A stretch of 64,000 nucleotides of DNA from Tessaracoccus lapidicaptus (GTDB lineage Bacteria > Actinomycetota > Actinomycetes > Propionibacteriales > Propionibacteriaceae): assembly GCF_001693815.1 (NCBI RefSeq), contig NZ_MBQD01000024.1, positions 124,001-188,000 on the forward strand, given 5' to 3'. This document shows positions 29,744 through 39,700 of the stretch, piece after piece (position 1 is the stretch's first letter; each line of letters begins with the position of its first letter). The position numbers and the translations under genes were made by a program. The notes beneath the pieces are model-generated. The model made no database searches and was not told the DNA's origin. It saw only the letters and a list, made by a program, of their open reading frames with translations.

Positions 29744-32026
29744 CTACGCGGTGGGGCTAGGGCTGGGGCCGAGGTCGGGCGCCTTGGGCGGAGGAAGCTT
29801 GTCACCGGGATCGGACCCTGGTCCGGCCCCCGCCGCGGGCGTCTCCGACGTCGTGGGCTCGGGAGAGGGCGCCGGTTCCTGGCCCTGACCCTGGCCGTTG
29901 CCCGGCTTGGACGGCTCCTCGGACGGCGTCGGCTCCTCAGAGGGCGTCGGCTCCTCGGACGGGGTCGGCTCCTCGGAGGGCGTCGGCTCCTCGCTGGGCT
30001 CCTCGCTCGGAGACTCGGACGGTGAGGGCGTCGGGGACGCGCTGCGGGTGCGGCTCGGCGACGGCGACGCGCTGACCGAGCCCTTCGTGGCCTTGATCTC
30101 CTGCGGGCGGTCGAACTCCTCGACCGGCATGCCTTCCGTTGCCTGGGCCATGAAGTCGACCCAGGTCATGAGCGGATAGCTCGACCCGAAGAACGTCCGG
30201 TCCTGGGGGCGCTTGTAGTCGTCCAGGTCCTCGTTGCCGGAGTCGCCCGCCACGTACATGACGGCCGTGGAGATCTGCCGGGTGTACCCGACGAACCAGG
30301 CGGACGTGATGTCGTCGTCGACGCCGTTGGTGCCGGTCTTGCCGGCGACGGGGCGGCCGAGCTCGGCGGCGCGGCGGCCCGTGCCCTCCTGCACCACGGA
30401 CGTCAGGGCGTCGGTGACGTTCGCGGCGACGTTGCGCTCGATGGTCTGCTCGGGGGTCGCCTCGGCCTCGTACAGCACCTGCCCGTTACGGTCCTCGACC
30501 CGGGCCACCATATGCGTGGTGTGGCGCTGTCCGCCGTTGGCGAGGGTCGCGTACGCGTTGGCCATGTTCAGCGGGCTCACCTCGGCGGCGCCGAGCGCGA
30601 TGCGGTTGTTGGCGTCCCAGCCGCGGCTACGGGGCGCGCCCGCGTCGTTGGCGGCCTTGATGACCTCGTTGGGCCCGTCGGGGATCTGCTCGGTCATGTC
30701 GACGAACGCGGTGTTGATCGACTCGGCGGTCGCCTGCCGCAGCGTCACGGGTCCGTACTCCCACCCGAACTCGTTGCGGACGGTCTTGGTGTCGCCACGT
30801 GGGGTGAAGGTGTCGCCGTTGAACAGCGAGTTCAGCGAGAATCCGTTGCGCAGGCCCGCGATGGTGGCGAACGTCTTGAACGTCGAAGCCGCCGGCCGGT
30901 CGGTCGTGGCCCAGTTGCGGGAGCTCGAGACGTAGTCGCGGCCGCCGTACATGGCCAGCACCGCGCCGCTGCCCGTGTCGACGGAGGCGATGGCGGCGTG
31001 CAGCTGAGCCGCGTCGGGCGAGCCGTCGGCGTCCGCGGCGGCCTGGGCGGTGTACTTCTGCGCGGTCGCGATGGCGGCGGTCTGCATGGTCTTGTCGAGC
31101 GTGGTCACGACCTTGAGGCCGCCGCCCTGGATCTCGGCCTCCGTGAAGCCCTGCGCGATCAGTTCGTCCTCGACCGACTTGATGAGGAAGCCCTTCGGGC
31201 CGCCATAGCGGTCGTTGACCGGAACCTCGGGGAACTCCGGCAGCTGCGCGGAGGCGCGGGTGTGCTCAGCGTCCGTGATCACGCCCATCTCGAGCATGCC
31301 GTCGAGCACGTAGCGGTAGCGACCCAGGAGCCGCTCCACCTTCTCGGGGCCGCCCGACGGGTTGAACCCGGCCGGGTTGTTGAGGATGGCGGCGAGGGCG
31401 GCCGCCTCGTCGACGGTGAGGTCCTTGGCGTCCTTGAGGAAGTAGGACTTCGCGGCGGCCTGGATGCCGTACGCGCCGCGGCCGAAGTAGATGGTGTTGA
31501 GGTAGCCCTCGAGGATCTCCTCCTTGGGCATCTCGCGGCCGATCTTGATGGCGAGGAAGAGCTCCTTGACCTTGCGCGACAGGCGCTGCCCGGAGTCGAG
31601 GTAGAGGATCTTGATGTACTGCTGCGTGATGGTGGAGCCACCCTGCAGCTCGCCGCCCGTCGCGATCGACACGGCGCTGCGCGCGATGCCGGAGATCGAG
31701 AAGCCGGGGTCCTCCCAGAACGACCGGTTCTCCGCCGCGATGACGGCGTCCTTCATCACCTGAGGCATGTCGGCGAAGTCGAGCGTCACGCGGTTCTGCA
31801 CGGCGAGCGACCCCAGCTGGTTGCGCCCGTCGTTGTAGTAGAGAAACGTGGTGTTGGTCTGGAAGTCCGCGTTGGGGTCTGGCAGGTCCGTCGACGAATA
31901 GAGATAGGCGAAGGCACCGAGCCCGGAGAGGCCGAGGATGATGAACGTCACGAGCGCGCCGATGCCGATGCGCTTCCAGATCCGCGACTTCTTCCCCGCC
32001 GCCCGCTTCGCCTTCGTCCTAGCCAT
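29744..32026 (-). CDS. Class A penicillin-binding protein (transglycosylase/transpeptidase)
   Basis: A 760-residue bifunctional PBP that polymerises glycan strands and cross-links stem peptides outside the membrane. One N-terminal membrane anchor (about 16-36) follows a very basic tail. GT51 transglycosylase motifs are intact: AAENRSFWEDPG, GGSTITQQYIKILYL, RKVKELFLAIKIGREMPKEEIL and YLNTIYFGRGAYGIQAA. The transpeptidase has STFK (SxxK), SIN (SxN) and KTGTNG. The C-terminus (about 665-760) is a Pro/Ser/Glu/Thr-rich disordered tail with several PSEEPT repeats, outside the membrane and probably wall-spanning. It resembles PonA1 of mycobacteria. The GT87-like gene follows 42 bases downstream. 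Confidence 0.95.
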   Translation of the reverse strand: MARTKAKRAAGKKSRIWKRIGIGALVTFIILGLSGLGAFAYLYSSTDLPDPNADFQTNTTFLYYNDGRNQLGSLAVQNRVTLDFADMPQVMKDAVIAAENRSFWEDPGFSISGIARSAVSIATGGELQGGSTITQQYIKILYLDSGQRLSRKVKELFLAIKIGREMPKEEILEGYLNTIYFGRGAYGIQAAAKSYFLKDAKDLTVDEAAALAAILNNPAGFNPSGGPEKVERLLGRYRYVLDGMLEMGVITDAEHTRASAQLPEFPEVPVNDRYGGPKGFLIKSVEDELIAQGFTEAEIQGGGLKVVTTLDKTMQTAAIATAQKYTAQAAADADGSPDAAQLHAAIASVDTGSGAVLAMYGGRDYVSSSRNWATTDRPAASTFKTFATIAGLRNGFSLNSLFNGDTFTPRGDTKTVRNEFGWEYGPVTLRQATAESINTAFVDMTEQIPDGPNEVIKAANDAGAPRSRGWDANNRIALGAAEVSPLNMANAYATLANGGQRHTTHMVARVEDRNGQVLYEAEATPEQTIERNVAANVTDALTSVVQEGTGRRAAELGRPVAGKTGTNGVDDDITSAWFVGYTRQISTAVMYVAGDSGNEDLDDYKRPQDRTFFGSSYPLMTWVDFMAQATEGMPVEEFDRPQEIKATKGSVSASPSPSRTRSASPTPSPSESPSEEPSEEPTPSEEPTPSEEPTPSEEPTPSEEPSKPGNGQGQGQEPAPSPEPTTSETPAAGAGPGSDPGDKLPPPKAPDLGPSPSPTA
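29911..30010 (-). repeat. Tandem 18-bp coding repeats in the PBP tail
   Basis: About five copies of an 18-bp unit encode the hexapeptide PSEEPT in the C-terminal tail of the PBP. Units differ by one or two bases, and copy number is likely to vary between strains. Confidence 0.75.
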
Positions 32027-32154
32027 GCACGTCCTCTACGGTCTCGTGGGTGACGAGCCGCGGCTGCAGCTCGTCCGAACCATCCCGCGCCGGGACGGGC
32101 GCGGATCCCCTCCAGCGTAAGCGGCGCCGCCACGCTGGCCAAAGACGGCCGCGC

Positions 32155-32413
32155 TCAGTAGGGGTTGAACATGACGTGGATGATCACGTACACCCATGCC
32201 CCGACGACTCCGGCGCCCACCTGCAGACCCACCCACGTCGGCCGGCGCCGGTCGCCGCGACGCAGCGGCCAGCACGCCCCCGGCGATGCCGGTGACGGTG
32301 TCGACCATGTATAGCCCCTGCGAGTCGAACTCGCCGGCGGCGGCCTGGGCCTCCATGAGTCGCTTGACCATGGGTCCTCCGACCACGAGTAGTACCGACA
32401 ACGCAAACCTCAC
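32155..32413 (-). pseudogene. Small membrane protein gene interrupted by a frameshift
   Basis: Reading from GTG 32413, one frame gives a signal-like start VRFALSVLLVVGG, then MVKRLMEAQAAAGEFDSQGL, MVDTVTGIAGGVLAA. Around base 32255-32270 (GGCCGCTGCGTCGCGG on the minus strand) a shift of one base into the next frame gives LRRGDRRRPTWVGLQVGAGVVGAWVYVIIHVMFNPY and then TGA at 32155. Joined, this is a sensible ~85-residue protein with two hydrophobic stretches; without the shift the first frame runs on as Arg/Gly/Ala nonsense. It could be a real mutation, a sequencing error, or less likely a programmed shift. No function is known. It sits between the PBP and mscS, all on the minus strand. Confidence 0.5.
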
Positions 32414-32440
32414 GGCCCCCCGAGGCGGCGTTTCGCCAGG

Positions 32441-33319
32441 TCAGACGCCGGGACGTGCCCCCGGAACGCCCGGGAGGATGGGTCCGCGCACCCCCTCGGC
32501 CGCCAACGCCCGCAGGGCACGGGCCCGGGCCTCGCGCATGGGTCCCCACTGCTGGTCCGGGCCGGTCTTGAGCAGGATCTTCAGCACCATGGTGCCCTCG
32601 CTCATGGAGTCGACGCCCAGAACGGTGGGGTTCTCCAACAACACCTCGGACCACTCGGGCTCCTCCGCCATGGTCCCGACGGCGGCCCGCAGCACGGACT
32701 GTACGCGCTCCGGGTCCTCGTCGATGGCGACTGGGACCTCGACGATCGCCGTCGAGTAGCCCTGGGAGACGTTGCCGAGCGTGAGGATCTCGCCGTTGCG
32801 GACGTACCAGACCGTCCCGGAGGGGTCGCGCAGCTTCGTGACGCGCAGCGTCACCTCCTGCACCGTCCCCTTGAGGTCGCCGACGTGGATGAGGTCACCG
32901 ACGCCGAATTGGTCCTCGGCCAACATGAAGATGCCGGAGAGGTAGTCCTTGACCAGGGACTGCGCCCCGAAACCGAGCGCGACCCCGCCGACGCCGGCCG
33001 ACGCGATGAGCGGGCCCATGGGGACCCCGAATGTCGCGAGGATCGTGAGCACGACCACGAGGATGAGCACGACGTCGACGACGTTGCGCAGCAACGATCC
33101 CAGCGTCTCGACGCGCTGCCGGTGCCGCTCGGCGCTGAGGCCTCCCGCGCGGGCGAGGATCGAGCGGGCCTTGGCACCCAGGTCGCCGTTGCGGTCCCGC
33201 CCGCGCTCGACCAGTGCGGCCACGGAGCGGCGGATCACGTGCCGCAGCACCAGGCGCGTCAGCAACGCGACCACGATGACGATGACGCTCAGCAGCAGCT
33301 TCTCCCAGATGTCAGCCAT
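32441..33319 (-). CDS. MscS-family mechanosensitive ion channel
   Basis: A small-conductance mechanosensitive channel of 292 residues (295 if the upstream ATG at 33328 is used). The N-terminal helix (LLLSVIVIVVALLTRLVLRHV), a charged linker and a second helix (VVDVVLILVVVLTILATFGVPMG) come first. The pore helix follows, GPLIASAGVGGVALGFGAQSLVKDYLSGIFML, with Gly/Ala packing as in MscS TM3. The beta domain is GVGDLIHVGDLKGTVQEVTLRVTKLRDPSGTVWYVRNGEI. It releases solutes on hypo-osmotic shock. It is divergent from the CCA-adding enzyme gene, with overlapping promoter regions. Neither start has a strong ribosome site; GGGC before 33319 is the better of two weak choices. Confidence 0.92.
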   Translation of the reverse strand: MADIWEKLLLSVIVIVVALLTRLVLRHVIRRSVAALVERGRDRNGDLGAKARSILARAGGLSAERHRQRVETLGSLLRNVVDVVLILVVVLTILATFGVPMGPLIASAGVGGVALGFGAQSLVKDYLSGIFMLAEDQFGVGDLIHVGDLKGTVQEVTLRVTKLRDPSGTVWYVRNGEILTLGNVSQGYSTAIVEVPVAIDEDPERVQSVLRAAVGTMAEEPEWSEVLLENPTVLGVDSMSEGTMVLKILLKTGPDQQWGPMREARARALRALAAEGVRGPILPGVPGARPGV

Positions 33320-33351
33320 AGCGCCCATGATGGCGCACGACGGCGACGACG

Positions 33352-33357
33352 TAGACT
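33352..33357 (+). promoter_or_regulatory. -10 element TAGACT for the CCA-adding enzyme
   Basis: TAGACT is followed by 8 bases and GTG 33366. It favours this start over the in-frame ATG 33399, and implies a leaderless mRNA. Confidence 0.45.
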
Positions 33358-33365
33358 TCTCGCTT

Positions 33366-34808
33366 GTGCCGAGCCTGACCCATACGCAGACCAACGCGAT
33401 GCATGAACTGCTGCGCATCGCGCCGGTGATCGACGACCTCGGCCGGCTCTTCCGCGACGCCGGCCACGAGCTCTACCTGGTGGGGGGTTCTGTCCGCGAC
33501 GCGCTCCTCGGGAGCCTGGGCCACGATCTCGACTTCACGACCTCGGCCAGCCCGGACCAGACGCACGACCTGCTGCGCCGGTTCACGCCGTCGACGTGGG
33601 ACATCGGGCGCGACTTCGGCACCATCGGCGCCCTCAAGCGCGCCGAGGACCAGGAGTGGCAGATCGAGATCACCACGTTCCGGGCCGACATCTATCGCAG
33701 CGAGTCACGCAAGCCGGAGGTCGCCTTCGGCGACACGATCGACGGCGACCTCGTGCGCCGCGACTTCACCGTCAACGCCATGGCCGTCGACGTCACCACC
33801 CGCACCTTCGTCGACCCCTACGGGGGCCTCGGCGACCTGGCCGACGGCATCCTGCGCACCCCGTCCACCCCGGAGCACTCGTTCTCGGACGACCCGCTGC
33901 GGATGATGCGCGCGGCGCGCTTCGCCTCGCGGCTCGGCTTCCAGGTGGCGCCCGAGGTGGTGCGCGCCATGACGGAGATGGCCGAGCGCATCCAGATCGT
34001 GTCCGCGGAACGGATCCAGGCGGAGTTGTCGGGCCTGCTACTCACGGACTCGCCGCGAGTGGGGCTGGACCTGCTGGTGAGCACGGGCATCGCGGACCTG
34101 ATCCTGCCTGAGCTGCCGGCTCTGCAGCTGGAGCTCGACGAACACGCCCGCCACAAGGACGTCTACCAGCACACGCTGACGGTGCTGGACCAGGCGATCG
34201 AGTTGGAGAAGGCCCGGGGACACGCGCCAGACCTCGTCAACCGGCTCGCGGCGCTGCTGCACGACATCGGCAAGCCCGCCACCCGGCGCTTCGAGGGCCC
34301 GAAGGTGACGTTCCACCACCACGACATCGTGGGCGCGAAGCTGGCCACCAAGCGGCTCAAAGCCCTCAACTTCCCCACGCAGGTGGTCAAGTCGGTGGCG
34401 AAGCTCATCGAGCTGCACCTGCGGTTCCACGGCTACTCCGAGGGCGCCTGGACCGACTCCGCGGTGCGCCGCTACGTGCGCGACGCCGGCGACGAGCTGG
34501 AGCGCCTCCACATGCTGACCCGCGCGGACTGCACGACCCGCAACCGGCAGCGCGCCACCCGGCTGCGCCGCGCCTACGAGGAGTTGGAGTGGCGCATCGA
34601 CGAGCTCGCCTCGCAGGAGGAGCTGGCCGCGCTGCGCCCGCACCTCGACGGCACCGAGATCATGGCTGTGCTGGGCATCGGTCCCGGGCGGGTCGTGGGC
34701 GAGGCGTACGCCTTCCTGCTGGAGCACCGGACCGAGCACGGCCCGGTCGCGCACGACGAGGCGGTCGAGCTGCTGCGCCGGTGGTGGGCCGATCGCGGCG
34801 AGCGGTGA
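33366..34808 (+). CDS. cca: CCA tRNA nucleotidyltransferase (HD-domain type)
   Basis: Adds or repairs the 3' CCA end of tRNA in the cytosol. The 480-residue protein has the nucleotidyltransferase head LYLVGGSVRDALLGSLGHDLDFTTSASP (GSVRD and the DLD metal aspartates), RRDFTVNAMA, and the ERIQAELSGLL neck. It is followed by an HD phosphohydrolase domain with RLAALLHDIGKPATR and FHHHDIVGAKLA. This is the actinobacterial PcnA-like form. GTG 33366 is supported by the -10 element 8 bases upstream. The gene order cca - DUF6049 - murJ matches the conserved mycobacterial block (there with a MutT gene between), so functional links are positional rather than metabolic. Confidence 0.94.
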   Translation: MPSLTHTQTNAMHELLRIAPVIDDLGRLFRDAGHELYLVGGSVRDALLGSLGHDLDFTTSASPDQTHDLLRRFTPSTWDIGRDFGTIGALKRAEDQEWQIEITTFRADIYRSESRKPEVAFGDTIDGDLVRRDFTVNAMAVDVTTRTFVDPYGGLGDLADGILRTPSTPEHSFSDDPLRMMRAARFASRLGFQVAPEVVRAMTEMAERIQIVSAERIQAELSGLLLTDSPRVGLDLLVSTGIADLILPELPALQLELDEHARHKDVYQHTLTVLDQAIELEKARGHAPDLVNRLAALLHDIGKPATRRFEGPKVTFHHHDIVGAKLATKRLKALNFPTQVVKSVAKLIELHLRFHGYSEGAWTDSAVRRYVRDAGDELERLHMLTRADCTTRNRQRATRLRRAYEELEWRIDELASQEELAALRPHLDGTEIMAVLGIGPGRVVGEAYAFLLEHRTEHGPVAHDEAVELLRRWWADRGER

Positions 34809-34833
34809 CGGCCGCCGCCGCGGCGGCGGCATC

Positions 34834-34839
34834 TACGAT
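34834..34839 (+). promoter_or_regulatory. -10 element TACGAT, leaderless start of the DUF6049 gene
   Basis: TACGAT is followed by 6 bases and GTG 34846, directly followed by ATG 34849; either may be the start. Confidence 0.45.
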
Positions 34840-34845
34840 GGGACG

Positions 34846-36741
34846 GTGATGGTCGGTCGGTGGGTGCGCGCGCTGCTCGTCGCGACCCTCCTCGCAGTGA
34901 CCGGGCTGGCCCTGCCGCGACCCGCCGCCGCGGCGGGCGACCTCCTCGAGGTGGAGCTCACCGCCGTGTCGACCCCCACCCTGAACCTGTCGGACCCGAC
35001 ACAGGTCGTGGAGCTTTCCGGGACGCTCACCAACGTCTCCACCGAACCCATCCGCTACGTCAACGTGCACTTCTGGCGGCTGAGCACCGCCCTCACGACG
35101 CCGGCTCAGCTCGACGCGGCCGTCGCGGAGGTCCCGCTCGGGGCCCGTCTGGTCGACGAGGCCGCGGGGAACCTGCACATCCTCACCCGCGAGGACGAGT
35201 TCGCGCCCGGGCAGCGGGCGGACTTCCAGGTCCGCGCCACCGTCGCGCAGCTCACCACCGGCCAGTACGCCTTCCCGCGTGACGAGGCGGCCTACCTCCT
35301 CGGCGTGCAGGTCCGTGGGATCCCCGCCTCCGGCGGGAACCAGGTCGTCGGGGAGGACCAGGTCGTCGTGGCCGCGACGACGACGCAGCCCGAGGTCAGC
35401 ACCGTCGTGGAGCTCACCGCGCCGCCGTCGTGGCTTCCCACCGGCGAATTCCTCGACGACTCCCTCACCGACGAGCTCTCCGGCCGGCTCGACACGCTGC
35501 TGACCAGCGCTGAGCGCGACGGCGTGGTGGCGGCCGTGGACCCGGCGCTTCTCGAGGCGGTGACCCGGATGGCCGACGAGCACGTAGTCGCCGGCGTCGG
35601 CCGGTCCGGCAGCGGGGTCGCGCTGCGCTGGGCGGACCGCGTCGCGGCGCTGGCCGCCGCGGACCGGCTGTGGCGGCTCCCCTACGGCGACCCGGACCTG
35701 GTCCGCGCGCGGGCCACGGAGCGCCTCGAGCAGGTGTGGGCGGCCGCCGACACCGCGACCCCTGCGCCCTGGCGCGACCTGCCGCTCGCGGCGATCGTCG
35801 GTGCAGGTGCCGACGCAGGGCTGATCGCCGCCCTGACGGGGGCGGACACCGTCGTGGTCGTCGGCGCCGACGGCGCCACGGCCGGCTCGCCGGCGGTGCT
35901 GGGCGCCGGATCCTCCGCCACGGTGGCCGCGCTGCCCGAGGGGGTCCGAGCCGGCCGCATGGTGGCCGACGCCCTCGTGGCGGACGCCCCGCCCCTGCGG
36001 CTGGTCACCACGGAGGCGGAAGCGGCCCTCGACGCCGCCGCCGACGACGCCCTGCGACGCATCCGGCCCGCGGCCCCCGAGGACTCGACGATCACCTGGC
36101 CCGCCGCGGCCGCCACCGAGCCGTGGCCGGCCCTCGCGGAGGCGCTCGACGAAGCGGGCGACACCGCGGAGTTCCGGCGCGAACTCATGGGGGCCGAGGA
36201 GCCCGCCGACCTGACCCGCCTGACCGCCCTGTCCTTCTCGTCGGGGTTCCGGGCCGAGGCCGACGCCGTCACCTACGTCGCCGCCACCACCCCCGCCCGC
36301 GTGGACGCCTCCCGCATCACCCTGAAGGCGGCGCAGTCCTTCGTCATGGGATCGCGCACCAACACGTTCCCGGCCACCGTCACCAACGGGCTCGGCATCC
36401 CGATCCAGGTGCGGATCGAGTTCGCCTCCGACGCGCCGCAGCGCATCCGCGTCCCCGCCGTGGGGCCGGTCACCGTCGCGCCCGGCGAGTCGGCCACCGT
36501 CGACATCACTCCGGAGGCCTCCGCGAACGGCGTCACGATCGTGCGCGCCCAGTTGACCACGATCGACGGCACTCCCCTTGGGGCGCCGGTGCCGATCGAG
36601 ATCACGGCCACCGACTTCGGGCGCGTCGGCTGGATCATCATCGTCGTATCGGGTGCAGTGGTGGTCGGGGGCACCGCCCTGCGCATCCGAGCCGTGCAGC
36701 GCGAACGGGCCTTGAAGGAGAACCGTGAGTCAAGTCAGTAG
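34846..36741 (+). CDS. DUF6049 family exported protein with C-terminal membrane anchor
   Basis: A 631-residue envelope protein of unknown function. The signal peptide (VRALLVATLLAVTGLALPRPAAAA) is followed by a large Ala/Asp/Val-rich extracellular region. One transmembrane helix near the C-terminus (GWIIIVVSGAVVVGGTALRI) precedes a short basic cytosolic tail. A beta-sandwich-like segment (TFPATVTNGLGIPIQVRIEFASDAPQRIRVP, then VAPGESATVDITPEA) lies before the anchor. The family is found almost always just upstream of murJ in actinobacteria (Rv3909 in M. tuberculosis). Here its last 17 bases overlap the murJ start, so the products are made together. A helper role in lipid II flipping or wall assembly is inferred from this linkage only. 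Confidence 0.85.
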   Translation: MMVGRWVRALLVATLLAVTGLALPRPAAAAGDLLEVELTAVSTPTLNLSDPTQVVELSGTLTNVSTEPIRYVNVHFWRLSTALTTPAQLDAAVAEVPLGARLVDEAAGNLHILTREDEFAPGQRADFQVRATVAQLTTGQYAFPRDEAAYLLGVQVRGIPASGGNQVVGEDQVVVAATTTQPEVSTVVELTAPPSWLPTGEFLDDSLTDELSGRLDTLLTSAERDGVVAAVDPALLEAVTRMADEHVVAGVGRSGSGVALRWADRVAALAAADRLWRLPYGDPDLVRARATERLEQVWAAADTATPAPWRDLPLAAIVGAGADAGLIAALTGADTVVVVGADGATAGSPAVLGAGSSATVAALPEGVRAGRMVADALVADAPPLRLVTTEAEAALDAAADDALRRIRPAAPEDSTITWPAAAATEPWPALAEALDEAGDTAEFRRELMGAEEPADLTRLTALSFSSGFRAEADAVTYVAATTPARVDASRITLKAAQSFVMGSRTNTFPATVTNGLGIPIQVRIEFASDAPQRIRVPAVGPVTVAPGESATVDITPEASANGVTIVRAQLTTIDGTPLGAPVPIEITATDFGRVGWIIIVVSGAVVVGGTALRIRAVQRERALKENRESSQ

Positions 36742-39700
36742 CACCAAGAAGCTGGTCGGCGCGGGCGCCATCATGGCGTCGGGAACGATGATCTCGCGCG
36801 TCCTCGGCGTCATCCGCGTGATGCTCATCGCGTTCATCCTCGGCAACGGCACGCGCCAGGCCGACATGCTGGGCCTGGCCACCATGGTGCCCAACTCGCT
36901 CTACATCCTGTTCGCCGGCGGCGCCCTCAACACCGTGCTGGTGCCGCAGATCGTCCGCGCCATCAAGAACGACGACGACGGCGGCGAGGCGTACACCAAC
37001 CGCATCATGACGGCCTTCATGCTGATCGTCACGGCCGTCGCGGTCGTGGTGACCATCGCCGCGCCGGTGGTGACCGCCATCTACACCTCCGAGGAGTGGC
37101 GCCAGCCCGGGCTGTCGGCGCAGTACGCGTCGATGATCGCGCTGACGTACCTGACCCTCCCGCAGATCTTTTTCTACGGGGCGTTCTTCCTGCTGGGCCA
37201 GGTGCTCAACGCGCGTGACAAGTTCGGTCCCATGATGTGGGCGCCCATCGCCAACAACGTGATCTCGATCATCGTGCTCGGGCTGTACTTCGTCGTCTGG
37301 GGCAACGGCCAGGACCACGGCGGCGCGTTCACCACTCCCCAGGTGCTGGTCCTCGGCCTGGGCTCCACCCTCGGGATCGCGGCCCAGACGCTCGTCATGC
37401 TGCCGTACGTCCGGCGGGTCGGCTTCCGGATCCGCCCGCGCTTCGATCTCAAGGGCACCGGGCTCGGCCACACGTTCGCGCTCACCAAGTGGACCATGGG
37501 GTTCGTCGCGGTCAACCAGGTGTCGCTCATGGTCGTCAACCGCCTGGCCACCTCCGCCACCGCGGGCGGCCACGGCGCCGGCGTCACGGTGTACGCCAAC
37601 GCCCATCTGCTGTGGATCCTCCCGCACTCCCTCATCACGGTGTCCCTCGCCACAGCGATGCTGCCCAACGCCTCCCGGCTGGCCGCGCAGGGCGACCTCG
37701 ACGGCGTCGCGGCGGAGTTCACCAAGACGGTGCGGCTGGCGCTGGTGGCGATCGTGCCCGCGACCGTCGCCTTCATCGCGCTCGCGCAGCCCATGGCGGG
37801 ACTGCTGTTCGGCCACGGCACCGGCGCCGAGGATGCGGGCTGGATCGCGTGGGCCCTCATGGCCTTCGCGCTCGGGCTCATCCCGTTCACGCTGCAGTTC
37901 GTGTGCCTGCGCACCTTCTACGCCCTGGAGGACACCCGCACGCCGTTCTTCCTGCAGATCGTCATCGCCGGCCTGAACATCGTGGGCGCGATCGCGCTGG
38001 TGTGGGCGGTCGGGTCCGACGAGTGGATCGCCGCGGCACTGGCGCTGGCCTACTCGCTGGCCTACCTCATCGGGGTCGGCGTGACCTGGCGCACGCTGCA
38101 CTCCAGGGTGCCGGGACTCGACGGCCGAGCCCTGGCCCTGCACCTGGTGCGGCTGCTGCTGGGGGCCGCCATCGGTGGCGCCGCGGCGTACGCGGCGGCC
38201 CGGTGGCTGACCGACGTCATCGAGCAGCGGATCCTCGGGCAGATCGCCGCCATAGCGGCGGGCGGGCTGCTGATCCTCGGCGGTTTCCTGCTGGTGGGCA
38301 AGCTCCTGCACGTCAAGGAGTTGGCCAGCCTGTCGGAGCTCGTGGGGAGCCGGTTCGGGCGGCGGAGGCCGGTCACGGAACCGGCCGACGACGCCGTCGT
38401 GGCAGTGCCGCGCGGCTCGTCGCACCCGTCGGACGACTACCCGACAGACGTCCTTCCCGCAGTCCGCGCCGACATGATCGACTCCTTCGACACCGGCCCG
38501 GCCACCGTGGTGCGCAACCGCCCCCTGGTGGGCGACCACCGGTTCCCCGGCCCCAGCGCGGCGGAGCCCGACCCCTGGGCGGATGCCCCCGACGCGTGGA
38601 CCCGCGAGCCCGACGCGTGGGACGAGGAGCCGGATGACGCCGTCGCCGGCGGATCACCGGCGGAGGCTGAGGCGCCGATGGGCGCGGACCCGGTGGATCT
38701 GCCCCCGGTCGCGGCCGGGCTCGCCGACGAGCCGACGGGCGCGCTGGACCTGCCCGGGCTGTTCCGCGAGGAGCCGGCCGTGGGCGCCGTCGAGGCGGGC
38801 ACGCTGCTCAGCACCCGCTACGAGCTGGTGGAGGCGCTGGGTGACAGCGCGGGCTCCGGCACGTGGCGCGCCCACGACCAGGTGCTCTCCCGGGACGTGG
38901 TGGTCCACGTCGTGGCCCCCGGCGACCCGCGCATCCCCGACCTGATGCTCGCCGCGCGCAAGGGCGCGGTGGCCACGGACTCCCGTTTCCTCCGCGTCCT
39001 GGACGCTGATGAGGTAATCGACCCCGACATGGGGGTGGGTGCCTTCGTCGTGCGCGAGTACGCGCCCGGCCGCTCCCTCACCGAGCTGCTGGCCGCGGGG
39101 CCGCTCAGCGCCCTGGAGGCCGCCCACATCGTGCGCGAGCTCGCTGACGCGCTGGTCGCCGTGCACGCCCAGGGGCTGTTCCACGAGCGGATCTCGCCCG
39201 ACGCCGTCATCATCACGACGGCAGGGGCGGTGCGGCTCGGGGGCTTCGGCGTCGACGCCGCCCTCACCCGGGGCGACGGGCCGGAGTCGGCATGGTCGAC
39301 GCGGGAGCGCTCGGACGTCGTGGGGCTCGCCGCGCTGCTGTACGCGTCCCTCGTGCGCCGCTGGCCCGGGGGCGCGGCGTTCGGCATGCCGCCCGCCCCC
39401 ATCGTCGCGGGGGAGACGGCGCCGCCCCACCAGGTGCAGGCCGGGATCTCGCCGGCACTGGACCGGATCTGCACCGCAGCCCTGACCCAGCGCGGGTCCG
39501 CGGGGGATCCGCGGATCACGTCGGTGGCGCAGCTCGCCGACGCGCTGTCCGCCGTGCTCGGCACCGCCAACGCGTCGCCGGACCTTGAGGAACGGGTCCG
39601 AGCCCTGGATGCCGCCGACCCGGGCACCGCCACCGCCCCCCGCGCGGCCGCCGCCACGGCCATCTGGACGCCGGTGCGCGAGCAGCGTATCGCCGAGGTG

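Noticed and set aside
38800-39500. Active Ser/Thr kinase in the MurJ fusion
   Set aside because: The catalytic Asp of HRD and the DFG motif are missing, so it is a pseudokinase.
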